A stretch of 64,000 nt of DNA, from contig NZ_ACYY01000009.1 of assembly GCF_000176015.1 (NCBI RefSeq), positions 1-64,000 of the forward strand, given 5' to 3'. The notes beneath the pieces were generated by a model that worked only from the letters and a program-made list of their open reading frames with translations, made no database searches and was not told the DNA's origin. The translations under genes and the position numbers were made by a program. This stretch comes from Rhodobacter ferrooxidans (GTDB lineage Bacteria > Pseudomonadota > Alphaproteobacteria > Rhodobacterales > Rhodobacteraceae). Shown one piece after another: positions 44,659 to 53,082 of the stretch; the stretch's first letter is position 1, and every line of letters starts with the position of its first letter.

Positions 44659-46371
44659 TCAGAACCGCTCGATCGGAATGGCGTGCTTTTTCAAGGCATA
44701 GCCGATCTGGCGCGGGGTCATGCCCAGCAGCCGCGCCGCCTTGGCCTGCACCCAGCCCGCGCGTTCCATCGCATCGACCAGGGCCGCACGTTCGTCGGCA
44801 TCCACCGGCAATGCGGCAGGCTTTTCCGCCACCGGCGCAGGCTCGGGTCGCCGCCCCAGCACCGGCAGCACGATGGCCCCGGCGGCCAGCCCGCCGATGG
44901 GCGAGGCCGCACCGGTCTGCAAGCGCCACAGGTCGGCCGACAGGCACTGGTTGGTGTGGCAGGCCAGATCGTCGGCGTTGATCACGCCCCCCGCCGACAG
45001 CGTCGCCACCCGGCTGATGCAGTTTTCCAATTCCCGCACGTTGCCGGGGAAATTGCAGGCCCGCAGCCCCTCCAGCGCCTCTTTCGACAGCTTCTTGTCC
45101 ATGCCGTTGCGCTTGTTGAACCGGTCCAGAAAGCCCTTGGCCAGCATGTCGATATCGGTGCGCCGCTCGCGCAGGGGCGGCAGCGAAATCGGCACCACGC
45201 AGATGCGGAAATACAGATCGGCGCGGAAGCTGCCACTGGCCACCGCCTGTTCCAGATCGCGGTTGGTGGCGGTGATCAGCCGCACATCGACGTGCAGGGT
45301 TTTGGACCCGCCCACCCGTTCGAATTCGCCTTCCTGCAATATTCGCAACAGCTTGGCCTGAAATTCCGGGCTGATCTCGCCGATCTCGTCCAGAAACAGC
45401 GTGCCGCCATCGGCCAGCTCGAACCGGCCCTTTTTCTGCGCCAAAGCCCCGGTAAAGGCGCCCTTCTCGTGGCCGAACAGTTCGGATTCCAGCAGGCTGT
45501 GGCTGAGCGCGGCACAGTTCAGCTTGACAAACGGCTTGTCGCGCCGCGGGCTGAGGTTGTGCAGCGCCGAGGCAAACAGTTCCTTGCCGGTGCCGCTTTC
45601 ACCGCGCAGCAGCACGGGGGCTTGCGTCGGGGCGACCTTGCGGATTTGTGCGATCACATGCTTGATCGCCGGGCTGTTGCCGATGATGCCGGCAATCGGT
45701 GTGGCCTGCGCCGGGGCGCCCTGCCCGGCCACATCGGCGGCGGCATGGATGGCGGCGCGGGCTTCCTGCAAAATGCGGTCGCGGTCGCGCGCCACGTTGC
45801 GGCGGAAGCGGATCGACTGCTCCAGTATCGCCGCGATCATGTTCAGCACCCGCAGGTCGGTATCCAGATGCCGCACCGCGCCGCCCGCATGGTCGCGGTA
45901 GGCACACAAGACCCCCAGCACGAATTGCGAATGGGCCTGATCGCGGATCGGCACCGCCAGCAGCGCCATCCGGCTTGATCGCGCCCCGGGCGGCAGCGCC
46001 TCGGGTCCCAGTTCCGACACCAGATCGCGCGACACCATCGACACGCCGTTGCGGAACACATGCCGCGCCACCCGCTGCGGTATCGCCTGACAACTGGCGG
46101 GGCTGGCCACCGCCCCCTTGGTGGTGGCGGCGATGACATAGGGGTTGACCGCAGCGGCACCGCCCGGCGTGCCGCCCTCTTGCAGCAGCGCCAGGGCCGC
46201 GTGCCGCAAGCCCATGAACGAGGCCAGCATCTGCAACACCGACGGCATCGCCGCAATCGGATCGGCGGCGCCGGTCAGAATCTTGGCGGCCTCGCAGACC
46301 GCGTCCAGCGGGTGATATTCATCGCTGGCGACAGGTGCGGTGCTGAAGGTTGTGGCAGGGTCTTGTTGCAT
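44659..46371 (-). CDS. nifA: nitrogenase-specific sigma-54 activator NifA
   Basis: 570 residues from ATG 46371, which has GAGG five bases before it; a GTG 54 bases earlier is also open. An N-terminal GAF domain (about 20-190) is followed by the AAA+ domain with Walker A GESGTGKE at 257-264, the sigma-54 contact GAFTGA, and LFLDEIGEI. The oxygen-sensing cysteines C-x11-C-x19-C-x4-C run from [13 protein letters not shown] to CHTNQC. A C-terminal Fis-type helix-turn-helix contains [20 protein letters not shown]. It activates the three sigma-54 promoters nearby. I see no sigma-54 promoter in the 237 bases upstream, so nifA itself is probably under other control. Confidence 0.97.
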   Translation of the reverse strand: MQQDPATTFSTAPVASDEYHPLDAVCEAAKILTGAADPIAAMPSVLQMLASFMGLRHAALALLQEGGTPGGAAAVNPYVIAATTKGAVASPASCQAIPQRVARHVFRNGVSMVSRDLVSELGPEALPPGARSSRMALLAVPIRDQAHSQFVLGVLCAYRDHAGGAVRHLDTDLRVLNMIAAILEQSIRFRRNVARDRDRILQEARAAIHAAADVAGQGAPAQATPIAGIIGNSPAIKHVIAQIRKVAPTQAPVLLRGESGTGKELFASALHNLSPRRDKPFVKLNCAALSHSLLESELFGHEKGAFTGALAQKKGRFELADGGTLFLDEIGEISPEFQAKLLRILQEGEFERVGGSKTLHVDVRLITATNRDLEQAVASGSFRADLYFRICVVPISLPPLRERRTDIDMLAKGFLDRFNKRNGMDKKLSKEALEGLRACNFPGNVRELENCISRVATLSAGGVINADDLACHTNQCLSADLWRLQTGAASPIGGLAAGAIVLPVLGRRPEPAPVAEKPAALPVDADERAALVDAMERAGWVQAKAARLLGMTPRQIGYALKKHAIPIERF

Positions 46372-46608
46372 CGGAACCTCGCGGGCTGCACCTTTCAAGA
46401 TGGGCGGTTTCTGCGCAAAGTCCACGGCAGAGCAAGGTCGGAAGGATCACTTTGGCCGCAGCGGGCGCTGGCAGATCGGCCAAATGCTGCAACTGCACAA
46501 AATCGCGCCGCTTCTGCTGCAAGTTGATGCGGATTGGTAACGCGCAGGTGCCGCAGGGCCGGGTGGCGCCGCATTGCAGCCCGACCACGGCACCCGCGAC
46601 AGGCGGGT

Positions 46609-47511
46609 TTATTCCAGCCGCGCCGGAAAGCCCTCGGCCCGCAGGTCGGTTTGCAGCAGGTCTTCCAGCAGCTTGACGATCTGCGTCGATTGCGCCCTTC
46701 CGCCATAGGCGGCCTTGCCCTTGACGAAGGTCTGCTGGGTCATCGAGGCCAGATCCAGCGGCACGCCGAATTCGCGGCCAAAGCCCATGGCAAAGCCCAG
46801 ATCCTTCAGCGCCAAGTCCATCGAAAACGCGATGTCATAGCTGCCGTTCAGGATCAATTGCCCCTCGGTTTCATGCACGAAACTGCTGCCCGACGAGGCC
46901 GAAATCGCCTCCCACGCGGTTTTCAGGTCCAGCCCGCCGCGCTTGGCCAGCATCAGCGCCTCGCCATCGGCCACCAGATGAATGAAGGCCAGCATGTTGG
47001 TGATGACCTTGATCACCGCCGCCGAGCCCAGCGGCCCCATGTGGAAAATCCGCCCCCCCATCGCCTGCAGGGCGGGCAGGTGCAGGTCGTAAAGATCGCT
47101 GTCGCCGCCCGCCAGCACGGTAATCTCGCCCTGTGCCGCCAGATGCACGCCGCCCGTCACCGGCGCCTCCATCAGCCGCACGCCGCTTTCCGAGGCCAGT
47201 TGCCCCAGCCGCAGCACGTCGTCGCGCCCCAGCGTCGAATTCTCGATCCAATGCGCGCCGGGGCGCATGTCGGGCAGCAGTTGCGCCAGCACCGCCTCGG
47301 AAATCGCGGGCGACGGCAGGCAGGTAAAGACGTGATCGACCATGCCCGCCAGTTCCGCCGGGCTGTCGGCCCAACCCGCCCCCAGCGCCAGATGCCGCTG
47401 GGCAAGCGCGGGGTCGATGTCATGCACCGTCACCTGAAAGCCCTCGCGCAGCAGGCTGGCCGCCAGATGGCCGCCGAGGTTACCCAGACCGATATAGCCG
47501 TAATGCATCAC
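46609..47511 (-). CDS. NAD(P)-dependent beta-hydroxyacid dehydrogenase (3-hydroxyisobutyrate dehydrogenase family)
   Basis: 300 residues. Rossmann GYIGLGNLGGHLAASLLREG at the N-terminus, substrate-binding EAPVTGGVHLAAQGEITVLAGG, and the catalytic-lysine region GSAAVIKVITNMLAFIHLVA. It oxidises a beta-hydroxy acid or reduces the semialdehyde. Its start overlaps the aldehyde dehydrogenase stop, so the two likely act in sequence on a breakdown product of the methylated compound handled by the genes upstream. The 237 bases between it and nifA show no clear gene. Confidence 0.87.
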   Translation of the reverse strand: MMHYGYIGLGNLGGHLAASLLREGFQVTVHDIDPALAQRHLALGAGWADSPAELAGMVDHVFTCLPSPAISEAVLAQLLPDMRPGAHWIENSTLGRDDVLRLGQLASESGVRLMEAPVTGGVHLAAQGEITVLAGGDSDLYDLHLPALQAMGGRIFHMGPLGSAAVIKVITNMLAFIHLVADGEALMLAKRGGLDLKTAWEAISASSGSSFVHETEGQLILNGSYDIAFSMDLALKDLGFAMGFGREFGVPLDLASMTQQTFVKGKAAYGGRAQSTQIVKLLEDLLQTDLRAEGFPARLE

Positions 47512-48941
47512 GCCTCTCCATAGCCGACGATGGCCTTGACCTCGCAGAAATCGTGGATGCCCCAGTCGGCATATTCGCGGCCGTTGCCCGACTGCTTGTA
47601 GCCGCCGAACGGCGCGAAGGTGTCCCAGTCGGGGTAGTTCAGGCTGACCTGCCCCGCCCGCAGCCGCCGCGCCACCGCCCGCGCCTCGGGCAACGGCCCC
47701 TGCACATAGGCGGCAAGGCCATAGACCGTGTCATTGGCCATCGCCACCGCCTCGTCCACCGTGTCATAGGGCAGGATCGACAGCACCGGGCCAAAGATTT
47801 CCTCGCGCGCGATGGTCATCTGGTTGGTCACGTCGCCGAACACCGTCGGCTTGACGAAATAACCGCGGTTCAGGCCGGCGGGCCGCCCGGTGCCGCCGGT
47901 CACCAGCGTGGCGCCTTCGTCGATGCCCTTCTGGATCAGCCCCTGAATCTTGTCGAACTGCGCCTTCGAGATCACCGGCCCCTGCGTGGTCGCCGCCTCG
48001 CGCGGGTCGCCCGGCACCATCGCCTCGGCGGTGGCTTTCGCCACTTGCAGCGCCTCGGCGTGGCGGTCGCGCGGCACCAGCATCCGGGTCGGCGCGTCGC
48101 AGCTTTGCCCCGTATTGCCAAAACAGCCCTCGACCCCCGCCGCCACTGCCGCGGCAATATCCGCCCCCGGCAAAAGGATGTTGGCCGACTTGCCGCCCAA
48201 TTCCTGCGCCACCCGCTTCACCGTCGGCGCCGCCGCCGCCGCCACCGCCGTGCCCGCCCGGGTCGAGCCGGTAAAGCTGACCATATCGACCTGTGGGTGG
48301 CTGGCCAGCCGCGCCCCCACCACCGGCCCGGTGCCGTTGACCAGATTGAACACCCCCGCAGGCACCCCCGCGGCATGGCAGACCTCGGCGAACAGCACCC
48401 CCGAAATCGGAGCGATTTCCGAGGGTTTCAGCACCACGGTGCAGCCCGCAATCAGCGCCGGCGCCACCTTGCAGGCGATCTGGTTCATCGGCCAGTTCCA
48501 CGGCGTGATCAGGGCGCAGACGCCAATGCCCTCGTGGACGATGCGGGAATTGCCGCGCGAATATTCCCATTGCATCGTCTTCGCCGCAGCAATGGTGCTT
48601 TCGATATGCACCTGCCCGGCCCAGGCCTGCGCCGAACGGGCAAACTCCAGCGGCGCACCCATCTCCAGGCTGATGGCCTGCGCAAATTCCTCGTAGCGGG
48701 CGTTGTATTCGTCAAGGATGCGCTGCACCAAAGCGATCCGCTCGGCCACCGGCCAGACGGAAAAGCTGTCAAACGCCGCCCGCGCCGCCGCCACCGCAAG
48801 GTCGGCATCGGCCTCGTTGCCCAGCGCCAGTTCCGCCACAATCTCCTCGGTCGCCGGATTCTCCACCCCCATGCGAGCCTTGCCCAGCGGTTCCACCCAG
48901 GCGCCGTTGATGTAGAATTTCAACAGGTTCAAGCAATCCAT
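47508..48941 (-). CDS. NAD(P)-dependent aldehyde dehydrogenase
   Basis: 477 residues from ATG 48941, with AGGAAAC before it. Classical fold: ITPWNWPMNQIACKVAPALI, KPSEIAPISGVLFAEV, VSFTGSTRAGTAV, Glu in QELGGKSANI, catalytic Cys in CFGNTGQSCDAPTRM, and the C-terminal GGYKQSGNGREYA. Substrate not determined. Co-transcribed with an MttB-like gene seven bases upstream and a hydroxyacid dehydrogenase downstream, so it probably oxidises an aldehyde or semialdehyde from betaine or methylamine breakdown. Confidence 0.92.
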   Translation of the reverse strand: MDCLNLLKFYINGAWVEPLGKARMGVENPATEEIVAELALGNEADADLAVAAARAAFDSFSVWPVAERIALVQRILDEYNARYEEFAQAISLEMGAPLEFARSAQAWAGQVHIESTIAAAKTMQWEYSRGNSRIVHEGIGVCALITPWNWPMNQIACKVAPALIAGCTVVLKPSEIAPISGVLFAEVCHAAGVPAGVFNLVNGTGPVVGARLASHPQVDMVSFTGSTRAGTAVAAAAAPTVKRVAQELGGKSANILLPGADIAAAVAAGVEGCFGNTGQSCDAPTRMLVPRDRHAEALQVAKATAEAMVPGDPREAATTQGPVISKAQFDKIQGLIQKGIDEGATLVTGGTGRPAGLNRGYFVKPTVFGDVTNQMTIAREEIFGPVLSILPYDTVDEAVAMANDTVYGLAAYVQGPLPEARAVARRLRAGQVSLNYPDWDTFAPFGGYKQSGNGREYADWGIHDFCEVKAIVGYGEA

Positions 48942-48948
48942 TGTTTCC

Positions 48949-50502
48949 TCACCTGAAATAGATGTTGTGCGTGGCCCGGATCGCCGCGTCGATCTGCGGG
49001 TCAATCTGGCAGCCCGCCTTGGCCAGGATATCATTCTTCCGCGCAATCGCCCGGTCAAGCAAAAGCGGCCGCCCGGCCTCGACCCATTCCTTGGGCGACA
49101 TGCGGTTGCCCAGCACCGGATAGACATATTCGGTCTGCATCAGGGCCAGAGTCTGATCGGACCCCAGGTAATGCCCCGGCCCGCCCAGACAGACCGCCTT
49201 CATCGCCTCGATGCTGGTGGAATCTTCCGTCACGTCTATCCCTCGCACCGTCCGCAGCACCTGCCCCAGGATGTCGTCGCCCAGCACCAAGGATTCCATG
49301 CAAAAGCCCAGCAGCGAGGCATGCATCCCCACCGCCTCATAGACCATGTTCAGCCCGGAAAGCCCGGCCAGGGTGTTGGTGATCGCCTGCTCCCAGCCCG
49401 CCTGCATGTCGGGCATCTTGCTGTCGGAAATTCCCGCCGCCGCCCCGCCCGGCAGGTCGTAGAACCGGTGCATCTGCGCGCAACCGGCGGTCAGCAACGC
49501 CTGTTCCGCCGACCCGCCCGACATCGCCCCCGTTCTCAGATCGGAAACAAACGGCCAGGTGCCGAAGATGCAGTGCGCGCCGGGCTGGATGGCGTTGGCA
49601 TAGACCACGCCCGCCAGACACTCCGCCATCGCCTGCACGATCGCCAGCGCAATCGGCGCCGGTGCTGTGGCTCCCGCCTGCCCCGCCGACAGCAGCAGCA
49701 TCGGCATGCCCGCGCGGATGCAGGCCTCCATGGTGATGCAGCTTTCTTCGGCAAACTTCATCGGCGGCACCACGAAGCAATTGGAATTGCTGACAAATGG
49801 CCGCGCCCGCCAGGCCGCCTCGCCCCCAGCTACCTGATGCAGCAGATCAAAACAGCCCTTCACATGCGCGGGGTCACTGAACGAGGTGCCAACATGCTTG
49901 GTGGTGCCGCTGAGGCAGGCATAGAGCGTGTTGATATCCATGTCATAGTTGTCAGGCACGTCGCGGCAGACCATGGCGCGCTGAAAGAAATGCACGTTAT
50001 CAAGGTGATGGGTGATCCGCGCCGCATCATACAGGTCCTGCGCCGTGCTGTCGCGATACTCGCCCGAGATCGCATCGACGATATGCACCGCCGCCCCCGC
50101 CGTGCCAAAATGCACCTTCGTGCCGCTCAGATGCAGGTCATGCTTCTCCTCGCGGCCAAACAGCGTGATGTCGCGCGCGGCCACCGCCAGCATGTCCTCG
50201 ACCAGCGCCCGTGGAAAGCGGATGCGCCCGTCATCCCCCTGCACCGCCCCCGCCCCGGTCAGCAATTCCACCCCCGAAGGCGGCGCCTGCGAAAGCCCGA
50301 TCACCTCCAGCGCCTCCAGCGCAGATTCATGGATCTTCGCCATCCCCGCGTCAGTCAAAGGCCGATACTGCCCCCCCGGCAACCCCGCCCGAATCGGCCG
50401 CAGCCCCTCCGCCAAAGGTGCCGCCCGCAACGCCACCCGGCTCGCCCGCCCGCCACTGCGCCGCCCACGCGCGGGTTCGCAAATCTCGCCGGTATCGCTC
50501 AT
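48949..50502 (-). CDS. trimethylamine methyltransferase (MttB) family protein, non-pyrrolysine
   Basis: 517 residues from ATG 50502. TIM-barrel MttB family: YRPLTDAGMAKIHESALEAL, HFGTAGAAVHIVDAISGEYR, FVSNSNCFVVPPMKFAEESC, and GGPGHYLGSDQTLALMQTEY. No in-frame TAG exists, so it lacks pyrrolysine and belongs with the glycine-betaine-type or unassigned methyltransferases. No cognate corrinoid protein is in the window. It is flanked by two flavoproteins with GcvT domains that could accept one-carbon units as methylene-tetrahydrofolate. The quaternary amine substrate is unknown. Confidence 0.88.
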   Translation of the reverse strand: MSDTGEICEPARGRRSGGRASRVALRAAPLAEGLRPIRAGLPGGQYRPLTDAGMAKIHESALEALEVIGLSQAPPSGVELLTGAGAVQGDDGRIRFPRALVEDMLAVAARDITLFGREEKHDLHLSGTKVHFGTAGAAVHIVDAISGEYRDSTAQDLYDAARITHHLDNVHFFQRAMVCRDVPDNYDMDINTLYACLSGTTKHVGTSFSDPAHVKGCFDLLHQVAGGEAAWRARPFVSNSNCFVVPPMKFAEESCITMEACIRAGMPMLLLSAGQAGATAPAPIALAIVQAMAECLAGVVYANAIQPGAHCIFGTWPFVSDLRTGAMSGGSAEQALLTAGCAQMHRFYDLPGGAAAGISDSKMPDMQAGWEQAITNTLAGLSGLNMVYEAVGMHASLLGFCMESLVLGDDILGQVLRTVRGIDVTEDSTSIEAMKAVCLGGPGHYLGSDQTLALMQTEYVYPVLGNRMSPKEWVEAGRPLLLDRAIARKNDILAKAGCQIDPQIDAAIRATHNIYFR

Positions 50503-50540
50503 CGCAAACCCTTTCTTCTCTGGAAAAATATCCCGGGGGT

Positions 50541-50558
50541 GCGGGGGCTGGCCCCCGC
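50541..50558 (-). terminator. hairpin between DAO-GcvT gene and mttB-like gene
   Basis: GCGGGGGC (50541-50548) pairs perfectly with GCCCCCGC (50551-50558); in the minus direction it is followed by CCCGGGATATTTTTCC. This is a terminator-like element with a T-run. The GGGATATTT word recurs after the hairpin at 53053-53072 and inside the arms at 56481-56562. Confidence 0.65.
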
Positions 50559-50569
50559 TCCGGCCCAAG

Positions 50570-53009
50570 TCACCCGCGCACCCGCAAGGCTTTCGGATCA
50601 TGCATCGCCACCAGCGACGCCACCGCCTCATGCCGCCGGCCGGCGATCTCGATCTCGTAGCGCGACCCAAGCACCGCCTCGGCGCTCTCCCCCTTGCACG
50701 GCACATAGCCCAGGCCCACCGAGGCCCCCCAGGAAATGCCCGTAAGCCCCCGAGGTCACCGGCCCGACGATCTTGCCATCGCGCACCACCGCCTCGTTGT
50801 GAAACAGCATCGGCTCGGGGTCGGTCAGCCGGAACTGCACCAACCGCCGCTCCAACCCGGCCTCCGCCTTGCGCAACACCGCCTCGCGGCCAATGAAATC
50901 GCCCTTGCCGGTCTTCACCGCAAAGCCCAGACCCGCCTCCAGCACATGATCCTCGTCAGTGATGTCATGGCCGAAATGTCGATAGGCCTTCTCCATCCGG
51001 CAACTATCCAGCGTGTGCAGCCCGCAGAGCTTCAGCCCCGGATCGGCCTCCAGCAAAGCCTCGAACACATGCGCCGCCTGATCGGTGGAGACATAAAGCT
51101 CCCAGCCCAATTCACCGACATAGGTCACCCGATGCGCCCGCGCCACGCCCATGCCAATCTCGATTTCCCGCGCTGTGCCAAAGGGATGCGCGGCATTGCT
51201 GAAGTCGTCCGGGCTGACCGACGCCAGCATCTCCCGCGACTTCGGCCCCATCACGCACAGCACCGCCTCGGCCGCCGTCACATCCGTCACCACGGCGAAA
51301 GCCTCGCCCAGATGCCGCCGCAGCCAGGCCAGATCGCGCTGCAACGTCGCCCCCGGCACCACCAGCAGGAACGCCGTCTCGGTCAACCGCGTCACCGTCA
51401 GGTCGCTTTCAATGCCGCCGCGCGCATTCAGCATCTGGGTATAGACAATCCGCCCCACCGGCACATCGACATCATTGCCACAAAGCCGTTGCAGCAATGC
51501 ACGGGCATCCCGGCCCTCGACCCGGATCTTGCCGAACGAGGTCATGTCGAACAACCCCACGCCGTTGCGCACCGCCAGATGCTCGGCCTTCTGGTTGGCA
51601 AACCAGTTCTGCCGCCCCCAGCCATACTGATACTCCGCCACCTGCCCCGGTTCGGCAAACCAGTTCGCCCGCTCCCAACCCGCCACTTCGCCAAACACCG
51701 CCCCGCGCGCCGCCAGATGCGCGTGCAGCGGCGAGCGCCGCACCCCGCGCGCCGTCGCCATCTGCCGGTAGGGGAAGTGGTCGGCATAAAGCAGCCCCAG
51801 CGTCTCGCTGACCCGCTCCTTCAGATAACGCCGGTTGCGCTGGAACGGCTGGGCGCGGCGAATATCCACCTCCCACAGGTCGAACGGCGGCTCGCCCTCG
51901 GTGATCCAATGCGCCAGCGCCATCCCGGCCCCACCCGACGACACGATGCCGACCGAGTTATACCCCGCCGCAATCCAGTAGCCGCCCAGCTCCGGCGCCT
52001 CGCCCAGATAATAGCGATCATCCGGCGTGAAACTCTCCGGCCCGTTGAAAAACGTGTGAATCCCCGCGGTCTGGAACAGCGGCATCCGCTGCATCGCCGC
52101 CTCCAGGATCGGCTGGAAATGGTCGAAATCCTCGGGCAGCGTGTCGAAGCAGAAGTCTTCCCGAATCCCCCCCATGCCCCAGGGCTTTGCTTTCGGCTCG
52201 AACGCCCCCAGCATCATCTTGCCGGCATCCTGCTTGTAATAGGCACATTCATCCGGCACCCGCAGCACCGGCAAATGCCCAAGCCCGTCAATGGGTTCGG
52301 TGACGAGGTAAAAGTGCTCGCAGGCATGCAGCGGCAGCGCCACGCCGTTCTGCGCCGCCAGATCCCGCCCCCACATACCGCCGCAGTTGATCACCATATC
52401 GGCGGCAATATGGCCCTTTTCGCCATCAACTTCATAATCCACCCCGGTCACCCGTCGCCCGGCCTCCGTGACGCCGGTGACCTTCACCCCCTCGATGATC
52501 CGAGCGCCCCGCAGCCGCGCCCCCTTGGCCAGCGCCATGGCGATATTGGCCGGGTCGCATTGCCCGTCCAGCGGCAAAGCCACCGCCCCCACCACGTCCG
52601 AGACATTCAGATGCGGATAGCGCGCCTTGACCTCGGCAGGCGAAATCTCATGCACCTCGACATCGAAAATCCGCGCCACCGTGGCCTGCCGCAGTAACTC
52701 CTCATGCCGCGCCGCCGTCAGCGCCACCGAGATGCTGCCCACCTGCCGCATCCCGGTCGCCACCCCGGTCTCGGCCTCCAGCTTCACATAAAGATCGGCG
52801 GAATACTTCGCCAACCGCGTCATGTTGGCCGAGCCGCGCAACTGCCCGATCAGCCCCGCCGCGTGCCAGGTGGTGCCGCAGGTCAACTGCTTGCGCTCCA
52901 GCAGCACGATGTCGGTCCAGCCGGCCTTGGCCAGATGATAGGCCACCGAGCAGCCCGAGACCCCCCCGCCAATAATCACCGCCCGCGCCGTCTTCGGAAC
53001 CTCAACCAT
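50570..53009 (-). CDS. FAD-dependent oxidoreductase with GcvT domain (dimethylglycine/sarcosine dehydrogenase-like), frameshifted near the end
   Basis: N-terminal DAO domain with the FAD motif AVIIGGGVSGCSVAYHLAKA, C-terminal GcvT/aminomethyltransferase domain (GLFDMTSFGKIRVEGRDARA, TYVGELGWELYVSTDQAAHV). It would oxidatively demethylate an N-methyl amino acid and pass the carbon to tetrahydrofolate. GAGG eight bases before ATG 53009 favours that start over 53027. As read, the frame stops at 50628. After VTSGAYGHFLG the correct C-terminus (ASVGLGYVPCKGESAEAVLG and on to a stop at 50570) continues in another frame. The shift lies in a run of six C (50725-50730), one more than needed: recent mutation or sequencing error. 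Corrected length 812 residues. Confidence 0.85.
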
Positions 53010-53052
53010 CCGCCCAACCTCATTCATCTTTGCACAAATATCCCACGGGGGT

Positions 53053-53072
53053 CCGGGGGTGTGAAACCCCGG
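53053..53072 (-). terminator. hairpin between the two DAO-GcvT genes
   Basis: CCGGGG (53053-53058) and CCCCGG (53067-53072) form a stem with an 8-base loop. In the minus direction it is followed by ACCCCCGTGGGATATTTGTGC. It has the same layout as the element at 50541-50558, though the stem is shorter. Confidence 0.5.
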
Positions 53073-53082
53073 CTCCGGCTCA

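Noticed and set aside
46372-46425. An N-terminal extension of NifA from GTG 46425
   Set aside because: The in-frame ATG at 46371 has GAGG at proper spacing, and the extra 18 residues show no conserved feature.
46319-46588. An 89-codon minus-strand open frame upstream of and overlapping the nifA start
   Set aside because: No ribosome binding site or family resemblance, and it overlaps the coding start of nifA.
46372-46608. A possible sigma-54 or NifA site upstream of nifA
   Set aside because: I scanned both strands for a GG/GC pair with -24/-12 spacing and for TGT-N10-ACA and found no convincing match.
48949-50502. Pyrrolysine in the MttB-like protein
   Set aside because: No in-frame TAG interrupts the gene, and the family includes many non-pyrrolysine members.
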